The notes under the pieces were generated by a model. The model did not search any database. It was not told the origin of the DNA and saw only the letters and a list, made by a program, of their open reading frames with translations. Below are positions 53,555 through 63,893 of a DNA stretch of 64,000 nucleotides, one piece after another; position 1 is the stretch's first letter; each line of letters starts with the position of its first letter. The position numbers were made by a program, and so were the translations under genes. This DNA comes from Bradyrhizobium manausense (GTDB lineage Bacteria > Pseudomonadota > Alphaproteobacteria > Rhizobiales > Xanthobacteraceae): the NCBI RefSeq assembly GCF_018129685.1, contig NZ_JAFCLG010000001.1, positions 1,516,870-1,580,869 on the forward strand. The letters run 5' to 3'.

Positions 53555-55492
53555 TCAAATATTCGCGGCGAGGTCCACGACTTCGTCGAACAGTACGCCT
53601 GATGCCTTCAGCATCTGCTCGATCTCGTCCGCCGCCTCGGCGACCGTGCGCGTCGACGTGTCGATCACGAGCTCTGCTGCCTGCGGTGCCTCGTAGTCGT
53701 TGCCGATGCCCGTAAAGGAGGCAAGCGCGCCGGCGCGGGCTTTCTTGTAATGGCCCTTGGGGTCACGCTCCTCGCACACGGCCGCCGGTGTCGCGACATG
53801 GATTTCGCGGAACGCCGTGTCGGCGATACGGCGCGCGATGGCGCGATCCTCGCGGGCGGGCGAGACCGCGGCGACGATGGCGATATGGCCGTTGCGGGCG
53901 AGATGGGTGGCGACTTCCGCAAGACGGCGGATGTTCTCGCTGCGGTCGGCGGCCGAGAAGCCGAGATCGCTGTTGAGGCCGGCACGCACCGTGTCGCCGT
54001 CGAGCAGGATCGGCGAGCCGCCATTGGTGAAGAGACGCCGCTCCAGCGCCTTCGCCAGCGTGGACTTGCCGGAGGCGGGCAGACCGGTGAGCCAGACCAC
54101 GGCGCCGTTGTGGCGATAGCGCGCGGAGCGCTCATCTAGGCGCAGCGCCGATTCCACGGGTACGATGTCAACAGGCACGGCACGCTGGCCGGCATCGACC
54201 GACAGCACCAGGCCGCCACCGGCGATGCGCCCGGACACCTCGATCACGAGGCGGCCGGTGCGCGGATTCTCCGTATAGGGATCGGCAGCAATCGGGCTCG
54301 ACAGGGAGATGTCGATCTCGCCGACATGGTTGCGGCCGATCGCCTTGTTCTCGCGGCTCTCGAGCTCGCCGGGGTCGACCGCCTTCTCGATCGCCACCAC
54401 GGTGGCGCGGCTTTCCTTCGGCCCCGAGCGGACCAGGATCTGGTCGCCCTTGGCGAGCGGCTTGTCGTGCAACCAGAATATCCGCGCGCGGAGCCGCCGC
54501 GTCTCACGCGGGGCGGCGCTCGCATGCGCGATGATGTCGCCGCGCTCGACGAACAATTCGCGGTCGAGCGTGATGCCGACCGAGCGGCCCGCGCCCTGAC
54601 GCGTTGCGACCGGCGTCACCGGCCAGCTCTCGACCGTCTTGATCTTGGCGATCTTGCCGGCCGGCATGATCACGATCTCGTCGCCGGCAATCAGGCTGCC
54701 GGATTCGATGCGGCCCGCGACGATGCGGCGGTCGTCGAACTTGTAGATGGCCTGCACCGGCAGGCGCAGCGCCAGCGCTTCCAGCGGTCGCGCCGGCTCG
54801 AGCCGATCAAGTGCCCCGACCACCGTCGGACCCTTGTACCAGCCGATGCGGTCGGTGCGTTCGGCAACGCCGTCACCGTCGCGCGCCGAGATCGGGATGA
54901 TCGCGGTCGGTGTCACGCCGAGGCCGCTCAGACGGGCGGAGATCTCGTCGCTGATTTCCTTGAAGCGCAGCTCCGAGAAATCGACGCGGTCCATCTTGTT
55001 GACGACGACCGCGACCTGTTTCACGCCGAGCAGATGCAGGAGATAGCCGTGACGGCGGGTCTGGTCACGCACGCCCTCCAGCGCGTCGATGATCAGCACC
55101 GCGCCGTCGGCCTGCGAGGCGCCTGTGATCATGTTGCGCAGGAATTCGGCGTGGCCCGGGGCGTCGATCAGGACGATGTCGCGCGAATTGGTGCGGAAGC
55201 GGATCTGCGTGGTGTCGATGGTGATGCCCTGGTCGCGCTCGGTCTGGAGCGCATCCAGCAGGAACGACCATTCGAACGGCATGCCGCGCCGTGCGCTGAC
55301 GGCCTTCAGCATCTCAAGCTTGCCGTCAGGCAGGCTGCCGGTTTCGTGCAAGAGGCGGCCGACCAGCGTCGATTTGCCATGGTCGACATGGCCGACGATG
55401 ACGATGCGGACCTGCGGTCGCGTCGTGCCGTTTGGCATCGAATTGGTACCGTTCGGCGTGGTGGGCGAGGGAGACGTGACGAGCATGTTCAT
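53555..55492 (-). CDS. cysN/C: Bifunctional sulfate adenylyltransferase GTPase / APS kinase (CysN-CysC fusion)
   Basis: A 645-residue fusion. The N-terminal GTPase has GHVDHGKSTLVGRLLHETG (G1), a TTQIRF switch I, DAPGHAEFLRNM (G3) and NKMDRVDF (G4). It drives ATP sulfurylase with CysD. The C-terminal APS kinase begins near 440, with Walker A GLPASGKSTLAKALERR and LDGDTVRAGLNSDLGFS. The product PAPS is used for sulfation or by PAPS reductase. The rhizobial homologue NodQ has the same fusion. The start at 55492 lies 21 bases from the cysD stop, in one operon. Confidence 0.96.
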   Translation of the reverse strand: MNMLVTSPSPTTPNGTNSMPNGTTRPQVRIVIVGHVDHGKSTLVGRLLHETGSLPDGKLEMLKAVSARRGMPFEWSFLLDALQTERDQGITIDTTQIRFRTNSRDIVLIDAPGHAEFLRNMITGASQADGAVLIIDALEGVRDQTRRHGYLLHLLGVKQVAVVVNKMDRVDFSELRFKEISDEISARLSGLGVTPTAIIPISARDGDGVAERTDRIGWYKGPTVVGALDRLEPARPLEALALRLPVQAIYKFDDRRIVAGRIESGSLIAGDEIVIMPAGKIAKIKTVESWPVTPVATRQGAGRSVGITLDRELFVERGDIIAHASAAPRETRRLRARIFWLHDKPLAKGDQILVRSGPKESRATVVAIEKAVDPGELESRENKAIGRNHVGEIDISLSSPIAADPYTENPRTGRLVIEVSGRIAGGGLVLSVDAGQRAVPVDIVPVESALRLDERSARYRHNGAVVWLTGLPASGKSTLAKALERRLFTNGGSPILLDGDTVRAGLNSDLGFSAADRSENIRRLAEVATHLARNGHIAIVAAVSPAREDRAIARRIADTAFREIHVATPAAVCEERDPKGHYKKARAGALASFTGIGNDYEAPQAAELVIDTSTRTVAEAADEIEQMLKASGVLFDEVVDLAANI

Positions 55493-55512
55493 GACCGCGT
55501 TGCGTCCTTGAA

Positions 55513-56400
55513 TCAGAGATAGCCGGCGACGCGCAGACGCTCGAAAGCGTCCTCGGTCTCGTGGTCGAGCGCACGGCCGGAACGTTCCGGCACCTTGGTC
55601 TGCTCGAGCTCGGCCAGGATCTCGTCGATGTTCGACGCGGTCGAGGCGACCGGGTTGGTGATGTCCTGGTCGCCCAGCGAGCGGTACCGCTTGCCGTCCT
55701 TGGCGAGATACAGCGGAATGATCGGGATATTCTCGCGCTTGGTGTAGGCCCAGATGTCCGCCTCGGTCCAATGCAGGATCGGGTGGATGCGTAAGTGCGC
55801 GCCTTGCGGTGGTGACGCGTTGAAATGATCCCAGAACTCCGGCGGTTGGTCGCGCACGTCCCAATTGCCTTCCAGGCCGCGCGGCGAGAACACGCGCTCC
55901 TTGGCGCGGGTGGCTTCCTCGTCGCGGCGAATGCCGGCGATCAGACCGTCAAAGCCGTATTTGGCGAGCGCCATCTTCAGGCCTTCGGTTTTGCGCGCGG
56001 CGGAACGGGCGGCCGGCGGCAGCGTCGGGTCGACGGCATCGATGGGCGGGCAGGGCTCGACACGCAGATCGAGTTCCCACTCCTTTCCGTAATGATCGCG
56101 GAAGCGATACATCTCGGGAAACTTCTTGCCCGTGTCGACATGGAGCGCCGGGAACGGCAGGCGGCCGAAGAACGCCTTGCGCGCTAGCCAGATCATGACG
56201 TTGGAGTCCTTGCCGAGCGACCACAGCAGGGCAATCTTCTTCAGCCGGGCAAAGGCCTCACGGAAAATGTAGATGCTCTGCGCTTCCAGCTGGTCGAGAT
56301 GGTCCATGCTGGGGGCTGTCAGCGCGCCGGGAATTTGCTCGGAAACGGGGGCGCGGGAATCCCGCCCATCTGCACCGGAATTGACCTCGAGAAGATGCAT
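55513..56400 (-). CDS. cysD: Sulfate adenylyltransferase subunit 2
   Basis: The small catalytic subunit of ATP sulfurylase, making APS from sulfate and ATP. The core begins MDHLDQLEAQSIYIFREAFARLKKIALLWSLGKDSNVMIWLARKAFFG, with the SxGKDS pyrophosphate loop. FPALHVDTGKKFPEMYRFRD and GIRRDEEATRAKERVFSPR follow. The ATG at 56400 gives 295 residues with an about 30-residue N-terminal extension before the family core, starting MHLLEVNSG. The core ATG at 56307 is an alternative. cysNC follows, 20 bases after. Confidence 0.95.
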   Translation of the reverse strand: MHLLEVNSGADGRDSRAPVSEQIPGALTAPSMDHLDQLEAQSIYIFREAFARLKKIALLWSLGKDSNVMIWLARKAFFGRLPFPALHVDTGKKFPEMYRFRDHYGKEWELDLRVEPCPPIDAVDPTLPPAARSAARKTEGLKMALAKYGFDGLIAGIRRDEEATRAKERVFSPRGLEGNWDVRDQPPEFWDHFNASPPQGAHLRIHPILHWTEADIWAYTKRENIPIIPLYLAKDGKRYRSLGDQDITNPVASTASNIDEILAELEQTKVPERSGRALDHETEDAFERLRVAGYL

Positions 56401-56426
56401 CTCTGCCACTTTGCGTTTGGAGGCGA

Positions 56427-56503
56427 ATTTTCTATAGTTGCGACGCGGAAGAGAAGAAAAAATTTTCTCTTTGCGCGCTCGAAACGACACATATATAGAA
56501 AAT
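56427..56503. promoter_or_regulatory. Inverted repeat in the cysD-cysG divergent promoter region
   Basis: ATTTTCTATA (56427-56436) and TATAGAAAAT (56494-56503) are perfect 10-bp inverted arms, 57 bases apart. They lie near the starts of the two divergent transcripts. Between them is GAGAAGAAAAAATTTTCTC (56450-56468), an imperfect palindrome. This AT-rich core contrasts with the GC-rich flanks. It could be a shared operator, for example of a CysB-like LysR protein, but the regulator is not identified here. Confidence 0.6.
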
Positions 56504-56543
56504 AATTCCAGTCAACCCCGGATGTGGGGGAAGCGAGTATCGC

Positions 56544-57980
56544 ATGCGGTTCTTGCCGGTGTTCCTCGATCTAAAGGCCGGCCCGGTGGTCCTCATCGGC
56601 GCGGGTGAGCTTTTGCGCGCAAAATTGCGCGTGCTCGCCGCTGCCGGCGCGCGCATCCGCGTGCACGCGATCGACGGCGATCGGCACCTGGGTCTGAGTT
56701 CCGACGACACGGCGCGAATTGAGATCGCAACCGTTGATCCGCTCACCGCGGATCTTGCCGGTGTCATTGCCGTCGTCTGCGCAGGTGCGGGTGATGTCGG
56801 TGTTGCGATGTCGGTGCGCGCAAAATCGCTCGGCCTGCCTGTCAACGTCATGGACGATCTCGAACATTCCAGCTTCATCTTCCCCGCCATCGTCGATCGC
56901 GGCGATGTCGTGGTCGCGGTCGGCACCGGCGGCACGTCGCCGGTGGTCGCGCGGCGCGTGCGCGAGAAGATCGAGGCGCTGCTGCCGGCGCGCATCGGCG
57001 AACTGGCCGAGTTCATCGGCGGCTTCCGCAAATCCATCAACGAGCGCATTGCCGAGTTTCCGCTGCGTCGCCGCTTCTGGGAGCGCGTCATCGACGGCCC
57101 GATCGGCGCCGCCGTGCTGGCTGGCCGCAAGGGCGAGGCGGACGCAGCGCTCAGGGCGATTCCCGATCCGTCCGGTTTCGCGCGCGCCGACAAGCCGGAA
57201 GGCTCCGTTGCGCTGGTCGGCGCCGGCCCCGGCGATCCTGATCTTCTCACCATCAAGGCGCTGCGCGCGTTGCAGGATGCCGATATCGTCTTCCATGACG
57301 AACTGGTCTCGCCCGAGATACTCGATCGCATTCGCCGCGATACGACGCGCGTGGCTGTCGGTCGCCGCGTCGGCAAGCCCGGTATCGGCCAGGATGCCAT
57401 CAACAAGCGCTTGATCGAGGCTGCGCAATCCGGGCAGCGCGTGGTCCGGCTGAAGGGCGGCGATCCCTTCGTGTTCGGTCGCGGCGGCGAAGAGGTCGAA
57501 GCGCTGCGTGCTGCTGGCGTCGCCTATTCGATCATCCCCGGCATCACCGCCGGGCTGGGCGGAGCCGCCGATTTCGAGGTGCCGCTGACTTACCGCCATG
57601 AAGCCACCCGCATGACCTTCCTCACCGCGCACAAGGCGCGCGATGCAGAGACCGTCGACTGGTCGACGCTGACCGATACGAGGATGACCGTTGTTGTCTA
57701 CATGGGCATGACCGCCGCACCTGCCGTGCGTGCCGGCTTGTTCGCCGCCGGTCGTTCGCCGGAAACGCCGGTCGGTGTGTTCGCCCGCGTCACGCGGCCG
57801 GACGAGCAAGGCGCGATCGGTACTCTGCGCGACCTGCCCGAACTCGTGCGGCGGATCAATGGCGGTCCCGCCATCCTCATCATCGGTGACGTGGTCCGGC
57901 ATGCCGGATCGCTTCATCGTCAATCCCCCGAGAAGAACCCAGCCCAAATCATCTCTGACCTACTGGATGCAGCCGAATGA
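56544..57980 (+). CDS. cysG: Siroheme synthase (CysG)
   Basis: A 478-residue trifunctional enzyme. The N-terminal part (1 to about 210) is precorrin-2 dehydrogenase/ferrochelatase (VVLIGAGELLRAKLRVLAAAG, NVMDDLEHSSFIFPAIVDRG). The C-terminal part is uroporphyrinogen III methyltransferase: GSVALVGAGPGDPDLLTIKALRAL, VRLKGGDPFVFGRGGEE and IIPGITAGLGGAA. It supplies siroheme to the sulfite reductase CysI encoded two genes later. The GGGGAAGCGAG motif upstream supports the ATG at 56544. It opens the plus-strand operon. Confidence 0.96.
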   Translation: MRFLPVFLDLKAGPVVLIGAGELLRAKLRVLAAAGARIRVHAIDGDRHLGLSSDDTARIEIATVDPLTADLAGVIAVVCAGAGDVGVAMSVRAKSLGLPVNVMDDLEHSSFIFPAIVDRGDVVVAVGTGGTSPVVARRVREKIEALLPARIGELAEFIGGFRKSINERIAEFPLRRRFWERVIDGPIGAAVLAGRKGEADAALRAIPDPSGFARADKPEGSVALVGAGPGDPDLLTIKALRALQDADIVFHDELVSPEILDRIRRDTTRVAVGRRVGKPGIGQDAINKRLIEAAQSGQRVVRLKGGDPFVFGRGGEEVEALRAAGVAYSIIPGITAGLGGAADFEVPLTYRHEATRMTFLTAHKARDAETVDWSTLTDTRMTVVVYMGMTAAPAVRAGLFAAGRSPETPVGVFARVTRPDEQGAIGTLRDLPELVRRINGGPAILIIGDVVRHAGSLHRQSPEKNPAQIISDLLDAAE

Positions 57981-58294
57981 CCTCCCCGCTTGAACAGAAG
58001 AAGATCAAAATCGCCGGCCCCTCGGTCGTGACCGCCAACCGCACCTGGGATGGCATCGTGGTGTATCGCACCGCCGCCAAGAGCTGGTCCGCGGACCTCT
58101 CGGAAGCCGCGATCGTGCGCGATCCCGACGAGGCGAAATCGTTGCTTGCCGAATCCGTGGCAGATGACGTCGGCGCGATTGGTCCCTATATCGCTCCCGT
58201 GCAGGTCGGCGCGGACGGCAAGATCGAACCCGGCAATCTGCGCGAACAGATCCGCCGCACCGGTGTCACCATCGGGCAGCCGGCCCAGGCTTAA
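57977..58294 (+). CDS. DUF2849 family protein
   Basis: A 105-residue protein with the family pattern GPSVVTANRTWDGIVVYRTAAKSWSADLSEA, then GPYIAPVQVGADGKIEPGNLREQIRRTG. It overlaps the cysG stop by four bases and lies 11 bases before cysI. It is found beside sulfite reductase in alphaproteobacteria. Function is unproven; it could help cofactor insertion or electron transfer to CysI, as inference from context. Confidence 0.92.
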   Translation: MTSPLEQKKIKIAGPSVVTANRTWDGIVVYRTAAKSWSADLSEAAIVRDPDEAKSLLAESVADDVGAIGPYIAPVQVGADGKIEPGNLREQIRRTGVTIGQPAQA

Positions 58295-58305
58295 GGCATC
58301 CACTG

Positions 58306-59947
<1,642 letters not shown>

Positions 59948-59961
<14 letters not shown>

Positions 59962-60463
59962 CGGCGGAAAAATCATCGACGACAGCTTCGTCAAGCTCGC
60001 CGTCGACACGCCGCTGCCCGAGCGCGGCGACATCCTGGTGCCGGCCGAGCGCTTCATCGCCGAAGCGGATGCGTTGCTCGCGCGCGACGGCAAGGTCGGC
60101 GTGATCTGGCCGAACAACCGCGATATCGACGCGCTCGTGCCCTATCTCGGCAAGGTCGCCACTGTTGCGCTGGTGTTCCCGACCTTCCGCGACGGACGCG
60201 CCTACAGCCAGGCGCGCCTGCTGCGCGAGCGCTACCATTATCGCGGTGATCTGCGCGCCACCGGGCAAGTCCTGCGCGACCAGTTCGTGTTCATGCTGCG
60301 CGCCGGCTTCGATTCCTTCGAGGTCAAGAAGCAGGCCGACGCGGAAGCCTTCATGCAGACCGCGAAGCGCTATTCGGTGTTCTATCAGCCGACCGGCGAT
60401 GGCCGCATCACGGCGCTGCATCGACGCATGCAGCTGCGTCACTCGGAGGGTGTCGGCACGTGA
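59948..60463 (+). CDS. DUF934 family protein
   Basis: A 171-residue protein matching DUF934, which regularly lies between cysI and cysH. Recognisable blocks are GVIWPNNRDIDALVPYLGKVATVALVFPTFRDGRAYSQARLLRERYHYRGDLRATGQVLRDQFVFMLRAGFDSFEV. It may be an electron-transfer or assembly partner of the sulfite reductase, but no cofactor motif is seen. It overlaps cysI by 14 bases and cysH by four bases. Confidence 0.94.
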
Positions 60464-61191
60464 ACGCCATCGCGCCTCAGGCCATTTCGGCGTCCGCTTC
60501 TCCATTGCCCTCGGCAGTGGAGCTGGATCGTGCGCTGCGCGAGGCCTCTCCCGCAGAAATCATCGCCGCGGCGCTGAAGGCGGTCGGGCGTGAGAAGCTG
60601 GCCCTGGTGTCGTCGTTCGGCACGGAATCGGCGACGCTGCTCAAGGTGATGGCCGATGTCGATCCGGCGATCCCGGTGATCTTCCTGGATACGGGTTGGC
60701 TGTTCGAGGAGACGCTGGCCTATCGTGACACGTTGATCGAAACGCTCGGTCTGAAGGACGTTCGTTCGATCAAGCCGGCCGAGGAAACGCTGACGCGCGA
60801 AGATCCGGACCGCGAGCTCTGGTTCTCCGATCCCGACGCCTGCTGCCGCATCCGCAAGGTGGAACCATTGGCGCGCGCGCTGGGACCGTTCGAGGCCTGG
60901 CTCAACGGCCGCAAGCGTTTCCAGGGCAATGCGCGCGCCGACATTCCCGTGGTCGAAGATGACGGCGCGCGGTTGAAGTTCAATCCGTTCGCCAACGTCT
61001 CGCGCGAGGAACTCGAGGCGATTTTCGTCCGCTCCAAACTACCGCGTCATCCACTTGCGGCATCCGGCTTTCGCTCGGTTGGGTGCATGCCTTGCACCAG
61101 CAGAACGGCCGAAGGCGAGGATGAGCGCGCCGGTCGCTGGCGTGGCCGCGCCAAGACAGAATGCGGCATCCACACGATGAGGACTTCGTAA
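60460..61191 (+). CDS. cysH: Adenylylsulfate (APS) reductase, CysH family
   Basis: A 243-residue reductase starting with GTG at 60460, which overlaps the DUF934 stop. The nucleotide-binding loop is ALVSSFGTESATLLKVMADVDP. Two cysteine pairs, Cys128-Cys129 (DACCRIRK) and Cys209-Cys212 (GCMPCT), bind a [4Fe-4S] cluster. They mark the APS-type enzyme rather than the cluster-free PAPS reductase. The catalytic Cys235 is in ECGIH. It reduces APS to sulfite with thioredoxin. The APS kinase domain of CysNC would therefore serve PAPS needs other than assimilation. Confidence 0.95.
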   Translation: MNAIAPQAISASASPLPSAVELDRALREASPAEIIAAALKAVGREKLALVSSFGTESATLLKVMADVDPAIPVIFLDTGWLFEETLAYRDTLIETLGLKDVRSIKPAEETLTREDPDRELWFSDPDACCRIRKVEPLARALGPFEAWLNGRKRFQGNARADIPVVEDDGARLKFNPFANVSREELEAIFVRSKLPRHPLAASGFRSVGCMPCTSRTAEGEDERAGRWRGRAKTECGIHTMRTS

Positions 61192-61345
61192 CTGCCCCGC
61201 GGCTGTAATTTTGCGGACTGACGCGCCATAGTTCCCGGTTAGTCCCGTCCGGACCGTGCCGTCTCTGGCTCGAATTTTCCTCAAAATTCACCTTTCAGCC
61301 ACGGTTGGTATGCAACAACGGCCCCTCATTTGGGGGCCCCTGAAC

Positions 61346-61849
61346 ATGCGCGCTGCGGCCGCGATCCTTCTCACTTTGCTTCTCGCCGGCTGCGCCGGCA
61401 ACGAAGCGCCGGTCCAGCAGCCGTCGATGTATGCCGACATGTCGGTCCCGGGTGCCAAGCTCGATGCGCCGGCCGCCGCGATCATGATCTCGCAATATCG
61501 CCAGAACAACGGCCTCGGCAGCGTCGAGATCGACCCAGATCTGATGCGGCTCGCCGAATCCCAGTCCAATGCCATGGCCGCCGCCAACAAGATGGACCAT
61601 GACGTCCGCGCGCCCCTGGGCAAGCGGCTCAATGCCGGCGGCTATCCCGCGACCGTGGCGGTCGAGAACATCTCGGCCGGCTATCATACGCTGGCGGAAG
61701 CGTTTTCCGGTTGGCGCGACTCACCCCCACACCGGGCGAACATGCTCAAGAGCGGTGTCACAAAATTGGGCATAGCGGCCAGCTATGCTCCAGGCACCAA
61801 GTACAAGGTGTTCTGGACCATGATCCTGGCGTCGACCGACCCCCGATAA
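61346..61849 (+). CDS. CAP-domain (SCP-like) lipoprotein
   Basis: A 167-residue lipoprotein: signal AAAAILLTLLLAGC with lipobox LAGC. The CAP domain follows: MISQYRQNNGLGSVEIDPDLMRLAESQSNAMAAANKMDH, then VAVENISAGYHTLAEAFSGWRDSPPHRANMLKSGVTKLGIA. The conserved His and Glu of the CAP cavity are present. Bacterial members are of unclear role. The ATG at 61346 follows GGGGG by nine bases; an ATG at 61310 is an alternative. Confidence 0.9.
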   Translation: MRAAAAILLTLLLAGCAGNEAPVQQPSMYADMSVPGAKLDAPAAAIMISQYRQNNGLGSVEIDPDLMRLAESQSNAMAAANKMDHDVRAPLGKRLNAGGYPATVAVENISAGYHTLAEAFSGWRDSPPHRANMLKSGVTKLGIAASYAPGTKYKVFWTMILASTDPR

Positions 61850-61927
61850 GCCAGACTTGATCCCGGGATACATTGACGCCGCGGCAGACTGTCGCCACGG
61901 TGGCTCGCCTTTTGCTAATGTCCCCGA

Positions 61928-63103
61928 ATGACAGATCATAGCCCGGAAGTCGCAACCGTCCCCGCGAATGCGCAGCGTGTCCTGGTTCTCCAGGGCGGTG
62001 GTGCGCTCGGCTCGTATCAGGCCGGCGCCTATCAGGCGCTGTGCCATTTCGACTTTGAGCCGGAATGGGTTGCCGGCATCTCGATCGGCGCGGTCAACGC
62101 CGCCATCATCGCCGGCAATGAGGGCCAAACCCGCGTCAAACGGCTGAAAGAATTCTGGGAGATGGTGTCCGCGCCGGTGCCGTGGAAGCCGATTGGCAAC
62201 AGCGACCACAGCCGCGAGCTGTTCAATTCCACCAGCGCCGCATTGATCGCGACCTTCGGCGTGCCGGGCTTCTTCACCCCGCGCATGCCGCCTGCACCGA
62301 TGTGGCCGCCGGGCAGCCCGCAGGCCGAGAGCTATTACGACACCGCGCCGCTGAAGAAGACGCTGGAGCGACTTGTCGACTTCGATCGGATCAACGATCT
62401 CAAGACTCGCCTGTCGGTCGGCGCGGTCGGCGTCACCTCGGGCAATTTCAGATATTTCGACAATTACGAGTTCAAGAAGCTCGGCAAGACAATCGGCCCC
62501 GAGCACATCATGGCATCAGGCGCGCTGCCGCCCGGCTTTCCGTCGGTCGTGATCGAGGGCGAGCATTATTGGGACGGCGGCATCGCCTCCAATACGCCGC
62601 TCGACTTTGTGCTCGACGCCGAAGTCGAGCGCGACATGCTGATCTTCCAGGTCGATCTGTTCAGCGCGCGCGGCGATCTGCCGAATTCGCTGCTCGAGGC
62701 CACCGAGCGCGAGAAGGACATCCGCTTCTCCAGCCGCACGCGGATGAACACCGACAAGAACAAGCAGCTGCACAACGCCCGCCGCGCCGTGCGAGACCTG
62801 ATTTCCAAATTGCCCGATTATCTCAAGAACGATCCTACCGTGGAATTCCTTGCGAAGGTCTCGCGTGAGAGTACGGTCACCGTGGTGCACCTGATCTATC
62901 GCAGCAAGAATTACGAATCCTCGTCCAAGGACTACGACTTCTCGCATGTCGCGATGGTCGAGCACTGGGAAAGCGGCGTGCGCGACGTGCACATGTCGAT
63001 GCGCCACAAGGATTGGCTCGAGAAGCCGCAGTCCGGCGAGACCATGGTGACCTACGATCTCACGGGGGACGTCACCGCGCCCCCGCCAAAAAGGAGCGAA
63101 TAA
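61928..63103 (+). CDS. Patatin-like phospholipase family protein with DUF3734
   Basis: A 391-residue cytoplasmic lipase-like protein. The oxyanion loop GGGALGSYQAGAYQAL, nucleophile elbow GISIGAVNAAI (Ser) and DGGIASNTP (Asp) form the patatin Ser-Asp dyad. The C-terminal DUF3734 region includes SRTRMNTDKNKQLHNARRAVRDLISKLP and VVHLIYRSKNYESSSKDYDFSHVAMVEHWESGV. Such proteins sit beside 3-hydroxybutyrate dehydrogenase genes and may depolymerise or regulate polyhydroxybutyrate. That is inference from the neighbour, which starts one base after this stop. Confidence 0.93.
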   Translation: MTDHSPEVATVPANAQRVLVLQGGGALGSYQAGAYQALCHFDFEPEWVAGISIGAVNAAIIAGNEGQTRVKRLKEFWEMVSAPVPWKPIGNSDHSRELFNSTSAALIATFGVPGFFTPRMPPAPMWPPGSPQAESYYDTAPLKKTLERLVDFDRINDLKTRLSVGAVGVTSGNFRYFDNYEFKKLGKTIGPEHIMASGALPPGFPSVVIEGEHYWDGGIASNTPLDFVLDAEVERDMLIFQVDLFSARGDLPNSLLEATEREKDIRFSSRTRMNTDKNKQLHNARRAVRDLISKLPDYLKNDPTVEFLAKVSRESTVTVVHLIYRSKNYESSSKDYDFSHVAMVEHWESGVRDVHMSMRHKDWLEKPQSGETMVTYDLTGDVTAPPPKRSE

Positions 63104-63104
63104 G

Positions 63105-63893
63105 ATGGGTACTCTCTCAGGCAAGAACGCCGTCGTAACCGGTTCGACCAGCGGCATTGGCCTTGCCTATGCGCGCGCCTTTGCCGCCGCCGGCGCCAAT
63201 GTCGTCATCAACGGGTTCGGTTCGCCCGAGGACATCGAGAAGGAGCGCACCAAGATCGAGTCCGATTTCGGCGTGAAGGCAGTCTATTCGCCCGCCGACA
63301 TGACCAAGCCGGCCGAGATCGCCGGAATGATTGCGCTCGGCGAGAAGTCGTTCGGCTCGGTTGATATCCTCGTCAACAATGCCGGCATCCAGTTCGTCTC
63401 GCCGATCGAGGATTTTCCGCCGGAGAAGTGGGACCAGATCATTGCGATCAATCTGTCCTCCGCCTTCCATGCGATTCGCGCGGCCGTTCCCGGCATGAAG
63501 AAGAAGGGCTGGGGCCGCATCATCAACACCGCTTCGGCGCACTCGCTGGTCGCTTCGCCCTTCAAGTCGGCTTACGTCTCGGCCAAGCACGGCATCGCCG
63601 GCCTGACCAAGACCGTGGCGCTGGAAGTTGCGACTAACAAGATCACCTGCAACTGCATCAGCCCCGGCTATGTCTGGACGCCGCTCGTCGAGAAGCAGAT
63701 CCCGGACACGATGAAGGCCCGCAACCTCACGCGCGAGCAGGTCATCAACGACGTGCTGCTCGACGCCCAGCCGACCAAGGAGTTCGTGACCTCCGAACAG
63801 GTCGCAGCGCTGGCGCTGTTCCTGTGCAGCGACGATGCCGCGCAGATCACCGGCACCAACTTGTCGATCGACGGCGGCTGGACCGCGGAGTAA
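63105..63893 (+). CDS. bdhA: 3-hydroxybutyrate dehydrogenase
   Basis: A 262-residue short-chain dehydrogenase. NAD-binding motif TGSTSGIGLAYARAFAAAGA, NNAGIQFVSPIEDFPPEKWDQIIAINL, catalytic Ser in NTASAHSLVASPFKS and the pair YVSAK are present. The family-specific C-terminal block reads CISPGYVWTPLVEKQIPDTMKARNLTREQV. It oxidises D-3-hydroxybutyrate to acetoacetate, the last step of polyhydroxybutyrate use. It begins one base after the patatin stop and is likely in one operon with it. Confidence 0.96.
   Translation: MGTLSGKNAVVTGSTSGIGLAYARAFAAAGANVVINGFGSPEDIEKERTKIESDFGVKAVYSPADMTKPAEIAGMIALGEKSFGSVDILVNNAGIQFVSPIEDFPPEKWDQIIAINLSSAFHAIRAAVPGMKKKGWGRIINTASAHSLVASPFKSAYVSAKHGIAGLTKTVALEVATNKITCNCISPGYVWTPLVEKQIPDTMKARNLTREQVINDVLLDAQPTKEFVTSEQVAALALFLCSDDAAQITGTNLSIDGGWTAE

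Noticed and set aside
50789..53602. A 937-codon plus-strand open frame opposite glcB
   Set aside because: It is a mirror of the GC-rich malate synthase gene, with histidine-, arginine- and aspartate-rich composition and no family motif.
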